Below are positions 36,465 through 45,525 of a stretch of DNA of 64,000 nt, piece by piece. Source of the stretch: Helicobacter canis. GTDB lineage: Bacteria > Campylobacterota > Campylobacteria > Campylobacterales > Helicobacteraceae. A model generated the notes under the pieces. It saw nothing but the letters and a program-made list of their open reading frames with translations. It was not told the origin of the DNA and did not search any database. The DNA lies in contig NZ_UGHV01000001.1 of the NCBI RefSeq assembly GCF_900451095.1, forward strand, positions 1,426,001 through 1,490,000, in the 5' to 3' direction. Within the stretch, counting starts at the first letter, position 1, and every line of letters begins with the position of its first letter. Made by a program: the position numbers and the translations under genes.

Positions 36465-37493
36465 TTAAGATTTTTGCTCTAGTTCGATCCATTTTTGTGC
36501 GATACGCACGGCATTGGTAGCTGCTCCTACGCGGATTTGATCAGCTACGCACCATAAATGTAATATCGTGTCATCAAAATTATCCTTGCGGATTCTACCT
36601 ACATAGGTGTGATTTGTATCTGTGGCAATAGATGGCATAGGATAAGAATGTGTGCTAGGATCATCTAAGACAATGATGTTTGGTGCAGATTCTAGAATCT
36701 CTTTTGCCATTTTGCCATCAACTTTTTGGGTAAATCTTATGGTGATAGATTCGCTATGACTGCGTAAAACAGGCACGCGCACACAAGTGGCACTGATAGG
36801 AAAATCTGCGTGCATAATCTTGTGCGTTTCTTTAATCATTTTCATTTCTTCTTTTGTGTAGTCATTATCTAAAAAGACATCGATATGAGGGATTGCATTA
36901 AGGGCTAGGCGATGGGCAAACACTTCTGGCACACAGGATTCTAGCTCAAAGGAAAAGAACTTTTGCATTTGCACAATTAGCTCTTCCATACCGCGCTTGC
37001 CTGCCCCACTTGCGGCTTGATAAGTGCTTACATCTACTCTTTTTATGCCAAATGCCTTATGTAGTGGTGCTAGCACTTGCACCATTTGGATTGTGGAGCA
37101 GTTGGGATTGGCGATGATATTGCGTGGAGCGTGGGCGATGTCATTGGGATTGACTTCTGGGACAACCAAAGGCACATCATCACACATACGGAAAAAGCTT
37201 GTATTATCAATCACAAGTGCGCCAGAAGCAGCAGCAATATCGGCAAATCGCTCGCTCACACTGCCGCCAGCAGAGAAAAATGTTATATCTATCTTGTGTT
37301 TGTTAAACACTTCATCATCAGTAGCTAGCACAGGCACTTCTTTGCCACAAATCTCTACAGATTTGCCTAGGCTATTAGCACTAGCAAGTGGCAGGATCGA
37401 TGCTACCGGAAATTGCTCCTCTTCTAGTATGTTGATGATTTCTTCACCCACTGCACCAGTAGCACCTACAATGGCGATAGTGTAGTTTTTCAT
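36465..37493 (-). CDS. asd: Aspartate-semialdehyde dehydrogenase
   Basis: 342 residues. VGATGAVGEEIINILEEEQF binds NADP. SAGGSVSERFADIAA and IANPNCSTIQMVQVLAPLH (nucleophile Cys132) carry the active site, followed by TYQAASGAGKRGMEEL and RVPVLRSHSESITIRF with the substrate-binding residues. It makes aspartate semialdehyde for lysine, diaminopimelate, methionine and threonine. It ends 40 bases before the tmRNA 5' end on the same strand. Confidence 0.97.
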   Translation of the reverse strand: MKNYTIAIVGATGAVGEEIINILEEEQFPVASILPLASANSLGKSVEICGKEVPVLATDDEVFNKHKIDITFFSAGGSVSERFADIAAASGALVIDNTSFFRMCDDVPLVVPEVNPNDIAHAPRNIIANPNCSTIQMVQVLAPLHKAFGIKRVDVSTYQAASGAGKRGMEELIVQMQKFFSFELESCVPEVFAHRLALNAIPHIDVFLDNDYTKEEMKMIKETHKIMHADFPISATCVRVPVLRSHSESITIRFTQKVDGKMAKEILESAPNIIVLDDPSTHSYPMPSIATDTNHTYVGRIRKDNFDDTILHLWCVADQIRVGAATNAVRIAQKWIELEQKS

Positions 37494-37508
37494 TTATCTC
37501 TCCTTGCT

Positions 37509-38732
37509 TTAATTGCGCTCTTTATAATCTGTATAGGTAAAAGATTTCAATAGGCTAAAGCGATTGTTTTCTATGACACCAAGGCTAGGGAGTGGCACGC
37601 CGTTGAAAGTTGTGTTTTTGACAATAGTGTAATGCAGCATATCAAAAAACAGGATTCTATCGCCAACACACAAGGGCGTATCAAAGCTAAAATCTCCAAT
37701 CACATCACCAGAGAGACAAGTAGGACCGCCGAAGCGATAGTGATATGCACCTTGCATCTCGCCTAAATCTTGCTCAAGCATAGCGTTTTCTTTGCTGATT
37801 TTGGCACATTGTGGGCGATAGGGCATTTCTAGGCAATCAGGCATATGTGCAGATGCACTCACATCTAAAATCGCAATAGATCCGCTATTTTCCACAATAT
37901 CCACGACTTCTGCAAGCAAGAATCCACACTGCCAACCAACCGCTTCACCGGGCTCTAAGAAGACCTTAATTTGGTTATGTCTTTGGCGGAAGTTTTTTAT
38001 GAGCGTGATGAGATGGTGTGTGTCATAATCTGCCCTAGTGATATGATGACCACCACCGAAGTTTATCCACTGCATTTGTGGGATATATGTGCCAAAATGC
38101 TTCTCTATATGCTCTAGTGTGCGCTCTAGCGCATAGGAGTCTTGCTCGCAATGTGTGTGAAAGTGTAGCCCACAAATATCGGCAAGACCATAGGATTCTA
38201 CACCTTTTTGAAACTCATCTGGTGTGATGCCAAGTCTGCTTTGTGGAGCGCAAGGATTATAGATAGGTGGGGTTACTTCACTATAAAGCGGATTGACACG
38301 CAAGCCCATTGAAATGGGTGATAGCCCAAGGGATTGTAATTGTTTGTTTTTTTCTTGGATAGTTGGTTTAAATTTTTGATATTGTGCAAAAGAGTTAAAA
38401 ATAATGTGCGTGGCTATGGGAAGTAGGGCGGCAATTTCTTGTGGCTTAAAAGCCGGGGAAAACACACATACTTCTTTTTGGCTCTCTCTGCCACCTATTT
38501 CTTCAAATCCAAGCCTTGCTTCATAGATTCCACTTGCAGCACTACCGCTTAAAACTTGGCGCACATTGTGGAATCTCCGCCAAAAAGCATAGCCTTTAAG
38601 CGCGAGTAGAATCTTTGCGCCACTTTCTTTTTGGATTGTATCAAGTATGGCGAGATTAGAATCCAGTTTTGTGGATTCTAGGATATAGCTAGGCGATGGG
38701 ATAGAGAAGTAGTCAATATGTGGATTTTGCAT
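37509..38732 (-). CDS. nspC: Carboxynorspermidine decarboxylase
   Basis: 407 residues of alanine-racemase-fold PLP decarboxylase. K46 in LLALKGYAF is the PLP lysine. YSEVTPPIYNPCAPQSRLGI, GLHFHTHCEQDS, QWINFGGGHHITRADYD, LEPGEAVGW and the dimer-interface GPTCLSGDVIGDF match NspC. It produces spermidine or norspermidine from the carboxylated precursor. The N-terminus ILESTKLDSN carries the dispersed TAGAATCCA motif twice. It is one base from the cheV stop; I recall the same pairing in H. pylori. Confidence 0.93.
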   Translation of the reverse strand: MQNPHIDYFSIPSPSYILESTKLDSNLAILDTIQKESGAKILLALKGYAFWRRFHNVRQVLSGSAASGIYEARLGFEEIGGRESQKEVCVFSPAFKPQEIAALLPIATHIIFNSFAQYQKFKPTIQEKNKQLQSLGLSPISMGLRVNPLYSEVTPPIYNPCAPQSRLGITPDEFQKGVESYGLADICGLHFHTHCEQDSYALERTLEHIEKHFGTYIPQMQWINFGGGHHITRADYDTHHLITLIKNFRQRHNQIKVFLEPGEAVGWQCGFLLAEVVDIVENSGSIAILDVSASAHMPDCLEMPYRPQCAKISKENAMLEQDLGEMQGAYHYRFGGPTCLSGDVIGDFSFDTPLCVGDRILFFDMLHYTIVKNTTFNGVPLPSLGVIENNRFSLLKSFTYTDYKERN

Positions 38733-39688
38733 TATTTGATCATAAAATTTTTGATAACGCGTTCTACATCAAGCGGATTGGATTTGGATATGAAATCATT
38801 TGCCTTAAGAGACATTGCCATTTCTTCGTTGCTGCTACCGCTCATTGATGAATTGACAACAATAGGGATATGTGCTGTTTGTGCGTTTGCTTTGACTTGT
38901 TTAATCACCTCAAAGCCGCTTGCCTCTGGCATTTCCAAGTCGGTGATGATAAGCCCTATATCATTGACATTTGTAGTAGGAGCAAAGAGATGATCAAGCA
39001 ATCTCTTGCCGTTTAAGAAATCGTGGTGCGTTACGCCAATGCGATCAAGGATAATGCGCATTGTTTTTAGCACGCTTGGGCTATCATCAGCAAGCAAGAC
39101 TTCTTTGTTGGTGTGGATACGAGAGATTTTCTGCAAGTCTTCTTCCTTTTCTTTCTCTATCCAAGGGAAAACATCAACAAGCATTTTTTCTATATCGACA
39201 ACTTGCACCAAGCGTCCATCAAAATAACGCGTGCGGCTTACTAGCTTGCTAGTGGGGTTGCTGCCTACTGATCCGGTGCTTTGCTCTATCTCTGTCCATT
39301 TTTTGCTTAAGATTCTATCTGCTTCATACACGCGCACGCCAATTGTCCAGCGAGAAAACTCACAAATCATCACAATATCATCGCTGCCATCTTGCTGGAT
39401 TTTATAGGGGCGCAGATCTTTAGTTTTATTTGCACTATCATAGAAAAACCACTTGCGCATATCAATAAGTGGGATAGTAAGCTCGCGGATCGTGATCAGC
39501 CCTTCTACAAGAGAGCTTGGCTCGTGGCTTACGATTGTGATGACACCGCGATATTTTACGACTTCACGGATTTTAAAAACATTTACCGCATAGAGATCTT
39601 TGCCTTTTTCAAGGCGGAAGCATAAAAGCTGGAGTTCGTTATTTTTATGGAGATTGGTAACCTGATCGACTTGAGATAGATTTGACAT
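38732..39688 (-). CDS. cheV: Chemotaxis coupling protein CheV
   Basis: 318 residues from the ATG at 39688, which has AAGGGA upstream. A CheW domain fills residues 18-175 (LQLLCFRLEKGKDLYAVNVF, GVITIVSHEPSSLVEGLI and RYFDGRLVQVVDIEKML). A receiver domain follows (acidic D201-D202, phospho-acceptor D250 in LIITDLEMPEASG, IVVNSSMSG and FISKSNP). CheV couples chemoreceptors to CheA and modulates signalling by phosphorylation. It is followed by nspC. The paralogue (probably CheV1) is inferred from this neighbourhood. Confidence 0.93.
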   Translation of the reverse strand: MSNLSQVDQVTNLHKNNELQLLCFRLEKGKDLYAVNVFKIREVVKYRGVITIVSHEPSSLVEGLITIRELTIPLIDMRKWFFYDSANKTKDLRPYKIQQDGSDDIVMICEFSRWTIGVRVYEADRILSKKWTEIEQSTGSVGSNPTSKLVSRTRYFDGRLVQVVDIEKMLVDVFPWIEKEKEEDLQKISRIHTNKEVLLADDSPSVLKTMRIILDRIGVTHHDFLNGKRLLDHLFAPTTNVNDIGLIITDLEMPEASGFEVIKQVKANAQTAHIPIVVNSSMSGSSNEEMAMSLKANDFISKSNPLDVERVIKNFMIK

Positions 39689-39745
39689 AAGCAATCCCTT
39701 TGAATTTTTTGGGCTATCATAGCATAAAAGCCCTTGATTATTGCA

Positions 39746-40951
39746 TTAAAATTGTTTCAAAAACGCCTTGAGATTCTTGGCTGCTTGGCGGATCCTTTTC
39801 TCATTTTCTATAAGGGCTATTCTTACATATCCTTCGCCTTTCTCACCAAAGCCAATCCCCGGACTCACTGCGATTTTTGCTTCTTGTAAGAGTCGCTTAG
39901 AAAATTCCATACTCCCCAAATGTTCGCATTGTTTGGGCAGAGCAGCCCATACAAACATACTTGCACGACTAGCTTGGATCTCCCAGCCTGCATCGCAAAA
40001 TGTCTGCACAAGAATATCCATACGCTTTTTGTAGGTATTAGTAATATCTTTGACACATTGTTGTGAAGAATTTAGCGCGATTGTCGCGGCGACTTGCATA
40101 GGAGTGTAAATACCATAATCAAGCCAGCTTTTTATCTTTTGCAATGCATCGACTATTTTGTCATTCCCCACGACAAAGCCCACGCGCCAGCCCGCCATAT
40201 TGTAGCTTTTGCTTAGTGTATAAGTCTCTACGGCTACATCAATCGCGCCCTTAACTTCAAAGATAGAAGGCGTTTTGTAGCCATTAAAGCTTAGGTCCGC
40301 ATACGCAATATCGCTAATGATATAAAATCGCTCTTGCCTTGCCATAGCGACTAATCGCTCATAAAAATCTTTATAGACAATGACTGCAGTGGGATTGTGT
40401 GGAAAATTGACAACAACAAATTTCGGCTTTGGGATAGATTCTCTTAAAACACGCGTGAGATTATCAAAAAATGCTTCATAGCACAGCTCGCTTTTTTCGT
40501 TCCACTCTAGGGGGAAGCGAGCAACATTCGCGCCACTTAGGATAAAGGCATAGTAATGGATAGGGTAGGCTGGGTCTGGGACTATGGCTGTATCGCCCGG
40601 ATTTGTGATTGCTTGCACAAGATGCACATAGCCTTCTTTGCTACCCATAGTTACGCACGCTTGTGTGTTTGGATCAAGATCTACGCCATATTTGCGCTTA
40701 TACCAATCACAAATTGCCACGCGTAGCTTAAAAATCCCCCTACTCACAGAGTAGCCGTGATTTTTGGGCTTTTGGGCGGCTTCGCAAAGTTTATTGACTA
40801 TGTGTTGTGGAGTCGGTCCATCTGGATTGCCCATAGAAAAATCAATCACATCTTCGCCATTTTGGCGCATAGCAAGCTTGATTTCATTGATAGCGGCAAA
40901 TACATATTTTGGCAGTCTTTTGATCTTGTCAAAAGTTATTTCATCAAACAT
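39746..40951 (-). CDS. PLP-dependent class I aminotransferase (AlaC/DapL-like)
   Basis: 401 residues of fold-type I aminotransferase. FSMGNPDGPTPQHIV, GSKEGYVHLV, DPAYPIHYYAF, NFPHNPTAV, SDIAYADLSFNGY and TYTLSKSYNMAGWRVGF (PLP lysine K248), then the late RIALIENEKRIRQA with the carboxylate arginine. The subgroup contains alanine and LL-diaminopimelate aminotransferases; the substrate is not fixed by sequence. It is the last gene of the leftward rpmE-to-here run. Confidence 0.9.
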   Translation of the reverse strand: MFDEITFDKIKRLPKYVFAAINEIKLAMRQNGEDVIDFSMGNPDGPTPQHIVNKLCEAAQKPKNHGYSVSRGIFKLRVAICDWYKRKYGVDLDPNTQACVTMGSKEGYVHLVQAITNPGDTAIVPDPAYPIHYYAFILSGANVARFPLEWNEKSELCYEAFFDNLTRVLRESIPKPKFVVVNFPHNPTAVIVYKDFYERLVAMARQERFYIISDIAYADLSFNGYKTPSIFEVKGAIDVAVETYTLSKSYNMAGWRVGFVVGNDKIVDALQKIKSWLDYGIYTPMQVAATIALNSSQQCVKDITNTYKKRMDILVQTFCDAGWEIQASRASMFVWAALPKQCEHLGSMEFSKRLLQEAKIAVSPGIGFGEKGEGYVRIALIENEKRIRQAAKNLKAFLKQF

Positions 40952-40971
40952 AGTTTCTCCTTGGATTCTAC

Positions 40972-41796
40972 TTACGACCCTAGCTTGACTTCAATTTGCT
41001 TGATTAGGTCTGGATTCTCCGCATCGGTTATCATTACAAATGCACTTGCAGAATCTAGCCGCAAACTCATTGAAGACTTTTGATTTCCCTCAATGATTGC
41101 TTGCGTGATTTCTAGATTTTTGTCATAGCATATAATGCGCGGAGTCCATTTGGGGCTTGCGGTGATTTGCAAGATACCTGATTGCGGGGTGTTAAGCCAA
41201 TATTGTCCGCTTACTTCCCGCAATGCTAGCGTGTTGTTTGGGGTTAGTGTCTTGGCATTAAATATTTGTAGATTCTGGGCTTGGACTGTATAGCTCCATT
41301 GATTGATGTCCTTGCGTGCAATGTCTTGCAAGAAGAATCCTCTTTTTTGTAATTCTCTATATAAAATGATTGGATCAAGGGCGTGCTCTGTGATAAGGGA
41401 GTATGATAGAAGTGATTTGCCCTGCACTCTGCTAGCTTGTGAGACCATAAAATACGAATACCCCATAGATGAGAGTAGGCTATTTAGTGTGTAGCTTAGA
41501 GCGATGAGAGAGGATTTTGACTCAAAGGATATTTGCAGCTCCATAGGCTGGGGAAACTTAAGCATCAATAAGCCGTTGTTCTTTAGCTCATAGATGATAG
41601 CACCGATATTTGGCGTGTTGTTTTCTAGGTAGAATTTTGCTTTGTTGGCAAATATTGTATCAATGAAGTTTTTGTTTTGTGTGTAGGTTGTCGTGCCGAT
41701 AAGCTCTTGGATTTTAGTATCGATAACATCAGCATATATGAAGCCACTATAAACTAGGCAAAAAAGAGCGCAGATGAGCTTGTGTATAGCTCTCAT
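40972..41796 (-). CDS. Exported protein of unknown function
   Basis: 274 residues. An N-terminal signal peptide (IHKLICALFCLVYSGFIYAD) is visible. The rest has no motif I recognise; it alternates strand-like segments (LLMLKFPQPMELQISFES, SGILQITASPKWTPRIICYD, MSLRLDSASAFVMITDAENP) typical of periplasmic domains. It starts on the last base of the RodZ-like gene and ends 20 bp before the aminotransferase, so it belongs to the same transcript. Confidence 0.7.
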   Translation of the reverse strand: MRAIHKLICALFCLVYSGFIYADVIDTKIQELIGTTTYTQNKNFIDTIFANKAKFYLENNTPNIGAIIYELKNNGLLMLKFPQPMELQISFESKSSLIALSYTLNSLLSSMGYSYFMVSQASRVQGKSLLSYSLITEHALDPIILYRELQKRGFFLQDIARKDINQWSYTVQAQNLQIFNAKTLTPNNTLALREVSGQYWLNTPQSGILQITASPKWTPRIICYDKNLEITQAIIEGNQKSSMSLRLDSASAFVMITDAENPDLIKQIEVKLGS

Positions 41797-42719
41797 TAGC
41801 GCACCTGTTCAGCTAGGCGTTTGTAGGTTTGAGGGTCAATCTTGCGGAATCCATTGTCTGGCTCATAGATGAAGTAAAGCGGATAGTTGCTCTTGGGGAA
41901 AGCAAATGGCTCGCCATTCATCGTGAGTGTGAAATTACTATGCCCAAAGGCAAGGAGCCAGCGGTGATTGTCTGTTTTTATGGAGTAGGTGTCGCTTGTT
42001 ACGCCTTGGTATTTTCGGCGGTTGGTATCAAGATCGACAATGTCAAACCACAAGTCCATATCGGCATTAAGCACCATAGCATTGCTTGGTGCTTGTGTGG
42101 ATTCTAGGTGGCTAGAATCTGGCTCTTGTGTGCCTTGGGGTGTTTGCGTGCTATCGCTTGTGCCCTCATCTTGAGATGATTGTGGCTCATCGCTTGAAGT
42201 ATTTTCTTGTGTGGATTCTAGGGTGGTGTCATCAGTAGCTTGTGTCAAGTCTTGCTCATTGCTTTGCGCATCGCTTTCTTGCGTGATTTCTTGTGGGCTT
42301 GGCTGGCTTTTGTATTTGCTGGCGATATTTTGATAGATGAGATAGGCAAAAATCACAATCGCCACGCTCGCAAGTGTGAGATAGAACTTTTGCTTGGAGT
42401 TGGCTTGCTTCTTGCGCTCATCAATGGCATCGTAGCGTTGTTTTTGCGTATCTAGACTTAGATCTTGCACTTGCACGCTCTTTTCAGTAGGCTCTTCTAT
42501 GGTGGTGGTGTTGTGCTGGTCGTCATAGGCTTTTAGCACGCCGGATAAATCAAGCTTGTATTCTCTCTCTAGAATCTGCAAGAATCCCACTAAATGCACG
42601 CGTTGGGTATGCTCAAACTGCTTGTCAAGAATATCTTGTATCCTTGAAGTGGAGATTCTTGTCTGTTTGGCGATTTCTTTCACGCCTATTTTGCGGAGTT
42701 TTTCTAAGTTTTCTTCCAT
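41796..42719 (-). CDS. RodZ-like membrane protein
   Basis: 307 residues. An N-terminal helix-turn-helix region (IGVKEIAKQTRISTSRIQDI) resembles the HTH_25 domain of RodZ. YLTLASVAIVIFAYLIYQNI is the single membrane helix (about 113-131). A long Ser/Thr/Glu/Gln linker follows (about 135-215, with SLESTQ-type peptides from the dispersed motif). A beta-rich periplasmic domain ends it (LWFDIVDLDTNRRKYQGV, WLLAFGHSNFTLTMNGEPF). RodZ links MreB to the wall synthesis machinery. The domain order fits, but overall similarity is modest. Confidence 0.7.
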   Translation of the reverse strand: MEENLEKLRKIGVKEIAKQTRISTSRIQDILDKQFEHTQRVHLVGFLQILEREYKLDLSGVLKAYDDQHNTTTIEEPTEKSVQVQDLSLDTQKQRYDAIDERKKQANSKQKFYLTLASVAIVIFAYLIYQNIASKYKSQPSPQEITQESDAQSNEQDLTQATDDTTLESTQENTSSDEPQSSQDEGTSDSTQTPQGTQEPDSSHLESTQAPSNAMVLNADMDLWFDIVDLDTNRRKYQGVTSDTYSIKTDNHRWLLAFGHSNFTLTMNGEPFAFPKSNYPLYFIYEPDNGFRKIDPQTYKRLAEQVR

Positions 42720-42722
42720 AGT

Positions 42723-43412
42723 TTAGCCTTTGTTAGAATCTAAATACGCCATCATAATGCCCGCTGCCACACTCACATTAAGCGAATCAAAGCTGTTGTG
42801 CATTTGTATGGATAATATTCTATCGAGTTTTTTGGCAATTTTATCATACAAACCTTGCGATTCATCGCCTAGAAACATCGCCCACTTTTTGGCGGGATTG
42901 AAGTGGGCGATGTTGTCTCCACGCATATCTGCCCCATACAGAGCAAAGCCTGCCATTTTTAGCTCATTGATACGATCAAGGATATTTTCTACCACACAAA
43001 ATGGCAAGCCAAATGCCGCCCCAGATGATGCGCGTAAAATCTGCTCGATTTTGGGGGATTTGATTTGGGCGATGATGATGGCTTCAACGCCTAGGGCATA
43101 AGCACTGCGGAAAATCCCACCGATATTGCCCATATCGCTAATCCCACATAGCACAAGGATTTTTTGGCATTGCTTGATATGGGCAAAGGAGGTGGATTCT
43201 AGCGGAGTGATACGCGCTAATACGCCTTGATGATTGCCGCCACGCGCTAGGGCTTGAGCCTTTTTACTATCAAGGCGCAAGATGGGCTTACGGCAGGATT
43301 TGATCGTGGCAAAAAGCCTAGAATCCACTTCTTTGGCTAAATATAGCTCACAGATTTTATCGCTGTGATGGGCTATTGCATATAGCACGATTTGTTTGCC
43401 GTAGATGATCAT
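42723..43412 (-). CDS. SpoU-family rRNA 2'-O-methyltransferase (RlmB/TrmH type)
   Basis: 229 residues. The knotted-fold motifs are present: motif 1 GNIGGIFRSAYALGVEAII, motif 2 MFLGDESQGL and motif 3 FDSLNVSVAAGIMMAY. The N-terminus IIYGKQIVLYAIAHHSDKIC is the substrate-binding domain of RlmB. It methylates a ribose 2'-OH in 23S rRNA or tRNA; the exact position is not fixed. Two TAGAATCCAC motifs fall in the gene. It overlaps rsmI by four bases. Confidence 0.9.
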   Translation of the reverse strand: MIIYGKQIVLYAIAHHSDKICELYLAKEVDSRLFATIKSCRKPILRLDSKKAQALARGGNHQGVLARITPLESTSFAHIKQCQKILVLCGISDMGNIGGIFRSAYALGVEAIIIAQIKSPKIEQILRASSGAAFGLPFCVVENILDRINELKMAGFALYGADMRGDNIAHFNPAKKWAMFLGDESQGLYDKIAKKLDRILSIQMHNSFDSLNVSVAAGIMMAYLDSNKG

Positions 43413-44284
43413 AGCCCACCTTCATCACATCTGCTTTGGTCGCGCAAAATTTGCTCATAGAGCGTTTTGGTGTCTATGCCATTTAGGCGCGATAGGAGCT
43501 TTGCCTTGTGCTTGGGGGCTAGGGGCAAGGCGAGAATATCGCTTTCATAAAAGTGGATTCTAGGCGGAATTGTAGCTTGCAGGATTAGAATCCACTCGCC
43601 CTGCGTGTTTGCTTGTCGCAAGGCTTGTAGCACTTCTTGTGGCGTGCCTTGTGTGTGGGTTTGGTAGAGCTTGCTGATCTCTTTGATAGCAGTGATATGC
43701 CCACTAGGCAGTAGCTCTGCGATGTCTTGCAAGGATTCTAGCAGTCTATGTGGGCTTTCATAGAAAATGACAGGCACACGAGATTCTAATAAGCGCAAGA
43801 TTTGGTGCTTTCTATCGTGCTTTTTATGCGCAAGAAATCCGCCAAAGACAAATTCTTGCGAGCTGATACCACTCATCGCCCAGCCTGCCACAAGCGCGCA
43901 AGCCCCGGGCAGCACATCATAGTCTATTTTATGTTCTATGCAGTAGCGCACAAGCTCCGCCCCCGGATCGCAAATGCTTGGCATACCTGCATCGCTTATG
44001 TAAATCACATTAGCGTGGAAAAATTCTTGCGTAAAGCTTGCAAAGAGCTTTTGCTGATTGTGTGAGTGTAGGGGGATAAATTGCCTTGCTTGTGGGTCTA
44101 GTGTAGTAGCACTGCTATCAAGCATAGATAGCAGCGTGCTAAAGCGATCAGCTAGTAGTGTATAAAGTCTTTTGGCTACTCTTGTGTCTTCACATAGGAC
44201 GATCTCCGCGCTAGCAAGAGCGCAAAGACTTCGTATGGTAATATCGCCGAGATTCCCTATAGGTGTGGGGACAAGCAGTAGCAC
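43409..44284 (-). CDS. rsmI: 16S rRNA (cytidine-1402-2'-O)-methyltransferase
   Basis: 291 residues. LLLVPTPIGNLGDITIRSLC, LCEDTRVAKRLY, VIYISDAGMPSICDPGAELV and VIFYESPHRLLESLQD are the RsmI motifs of the tetrapyrrole-methylase fold. It modifies C1402 at the ribosomal P site. It follows rpmE after three bases. The stretch IPPRIHFYESD is encoded by an AAAGTGGATTCTAG motif. Confidence 0.95.
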   Translation of the reverse strand: MLLLVPTPIGNLGDITIRSLCALASAEIVLCEDTRVAKRLYTLLADRFSTLLSMLDSSATTLDPQARQFIPLHSHNQQKLFASFTQEFFHANVIYISDAGMPSICDPGAELVRYCIEHKIDYDVLPGACALVAGWAMSGISSQEFVFGGFLAHKKHDRKHQILRLLESRVPVIFYESPHRLLESLQDIAELLPSGHITAIKEISKLYQTHTQGTPQEVLQALRQANTQGEWILILQATIPPRIHFYESDILALPLAPKHKAKLLSRLNGIDTKTLYEQILRDQSRCDEGGL

Positions 44285-44287
44285 TGG

Positions 44288-44491
44288 CTATTTTAGGTTG
44301 TATTTTTGGCGGAATTTCTCTACTCGCCCTGTTGCATCGGCGATTTTATCGCTTCCTGTGTAAAAGGGGTGGCAGAAGCTTGATATATCGATACGAAGCT
44401 CGGGCTTTGTGCTAAGGACTTCGATTTCTTTGCCGCTTGTTACGCAAGTTACTTTGCAGGGGATATATTCTGGGTGGATGCCTTTTTTCAT
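44288..44491 (-). CDS. rpmE: 50S ribosomal protein L31
   Basis: 67 residues from the ATG at 44491, which has AAGGA upstream. KGIHPEYIPCKVTCVTSGKE and SFCHPFYTGSDKI are characteristic of the zinc-type L31. A frame to 44539 is longer but lacks a ribosome binding site. It heads the leftward operon of rsmI and the rRNA methylase. Confidence 0.96.
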   Translation of the reverse strand: MKKGIHPEYIPCKVTCVTSGKEIEVLSTKPELRIDISSFCHPFYTGSDKIADATGRVEKFRQKYNLK

Positions 44492-44595
44492 AGTGTGGTC
44501 CTTGTGTTGTGGATTGTATAAATCGGCGATTATACTCACACAAGTCTAAAAAAATTATAAAAGCACGCGATTGATCGTGTGGATTTGTGTAATTC

Positions 44596-44628
44596 CTAGA
44601 ATCCACTTTTATCAAAAGTGGATTCTAG
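44596..44628 (-). terminator. Inverted TAGAATCCAC pair, terminator-like hairpin
   Basis: CTAGAATCCACTTTT and AAAAGTGGATTCTAG pair perfectly around three bases (ATC). The hairpin lies 22 bases after the stop of the 44650-45123 gene and before rpmE. Confidence 0.65.
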
Positions 44629-44649
44629 CGCAGTGGCAAGAAATAGACT

Positions 44650-45123
44650 CTAGGCTATGAACTCTTCTAGCTTTGAGCCTGCTTGGCTTAGTAGGTCTGC
44701 CTGGATTTTTTGATTGAAGTGATATACTCTGTCTTTGACCTTGTCAAAATACACAGCAAACTTCTCAGCCAAAGACTCATCAATATCGACTTCTTCGTAT
44801 TCTGGAAGCATAATATACCACTCCTTATCCTCTTGCGTCTCTTCATCAAAGCTCTCTCCCCCTACCTCTAGCACTTCTTGCAGCACTTTTAGGCACTTTG
44901 CTTTGCGATTTTTATCGTGCGGATACAGATATGCACTAAAGCTAGCCTTTTTCTCGCAGTATGCTTCTACTTCGATGACAAAGCACATATCACTCTCATC
45001 AAAATCACTATGCCATAATGTGATGTGGCTTTTTGTCGTTTCTGCGCTATATTTTTGCGTGCCTACAAGGCTTGCATAGATGGCTGCGATTTGGCTTTTT
45101 ACTAGCTTTTCAAGATGTGTCAT
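44650..45123 (-). CDS. Hypothetical acidic protein
   Basis: 157 residues from the ATG at 45123, which has AAAGGAGAG upstream. It is acidic, with no signal peptide or membrane segment. MTHLEKLVKSQIAAIYASLV is helical; FVIEVEAYCEKKASFSAYLY and WYIMLPEYEEVDIDE look like strands. I recognise no family. It lies between a terminator-like hairpin and the direct repeats flanking the restriction-modification gene. Confidence 0.65.
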   Translation of the reverse strand: MTHLEKLVKSQIAAIYASLVGTQKYSAETTKSHITLWHSDFDESDMCFVIEVEAYCEKKASFSAYLYPHDKNRKAKCLKVLQEVLEVGGESFDEETQEDKEWYIMLPEYEEVDIDESLAEKFAVYFDKVKDRVYHFNQKIQADLLSQAGSKLEEFIA

Positions 45124-45186
45124 TGACTCTCCTTTTGGGTTTGTTTGGTGGGATCTCGCTTGCGCGAAATCCTTGGTCGAAGTTAT

Positions 45187-45476
45187 AGCAAAGGGCTTTG
45201 ACAGCGTTATGTCAAAGGATTGAATGACAGAAAAAACGCGATGAGTCAAAAGTGGATTCTAGTGGGTGCGTGTTTTGTGTGATGTTTGTATGGATTGCCA
45301 CGCCTTGCCTTACGGCAAGGCTCGCAATGACAAAAAAAGAGGCGTTAAGGCTAGAATCCACTTTTATGGAAAGCTTGGGTCGCTTTGCTCCCTCGCAATG
45401 GCGGCGTGTTTTTGTCATCGCGAGCCGCTGCGATAGTAGCGGCGTGGCGATCCATTTTCAAAAAGTGGATTCTAGG
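45187..45476 (+). repeat. Left direct repeat flanking the restriction-modification gene
   Basis: About 290 bases with an ordered match to 50556-50917: AGCAAAGGGCTTTGA, then a hairpin (CTTTGACA...TGTCAAAG), GCGATGAGTCAAAAGTGGAT, a REP-like palindrome (45290-45331), GAGGCGTTAAGGCTAGAATC, TATGGAAAGCTTGGGTCGCT and a second palindrome (45413-45454). Both copies read in the same direction. No gene is seen here. Confidence 0.85.
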
Positions 45477-45525
45477 GCAAAAGTGGATTCTAGTGTAAAG
45501 GCGGATTCTAGGCACTAGAATCTCG

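Noticed and set aside
36300-36482. 60-codon open frame over the tmRNA
   Set aside because: It lies antisense to the conserved tmRNA 5' domain and has no ribosome binding site or homology I recognise.
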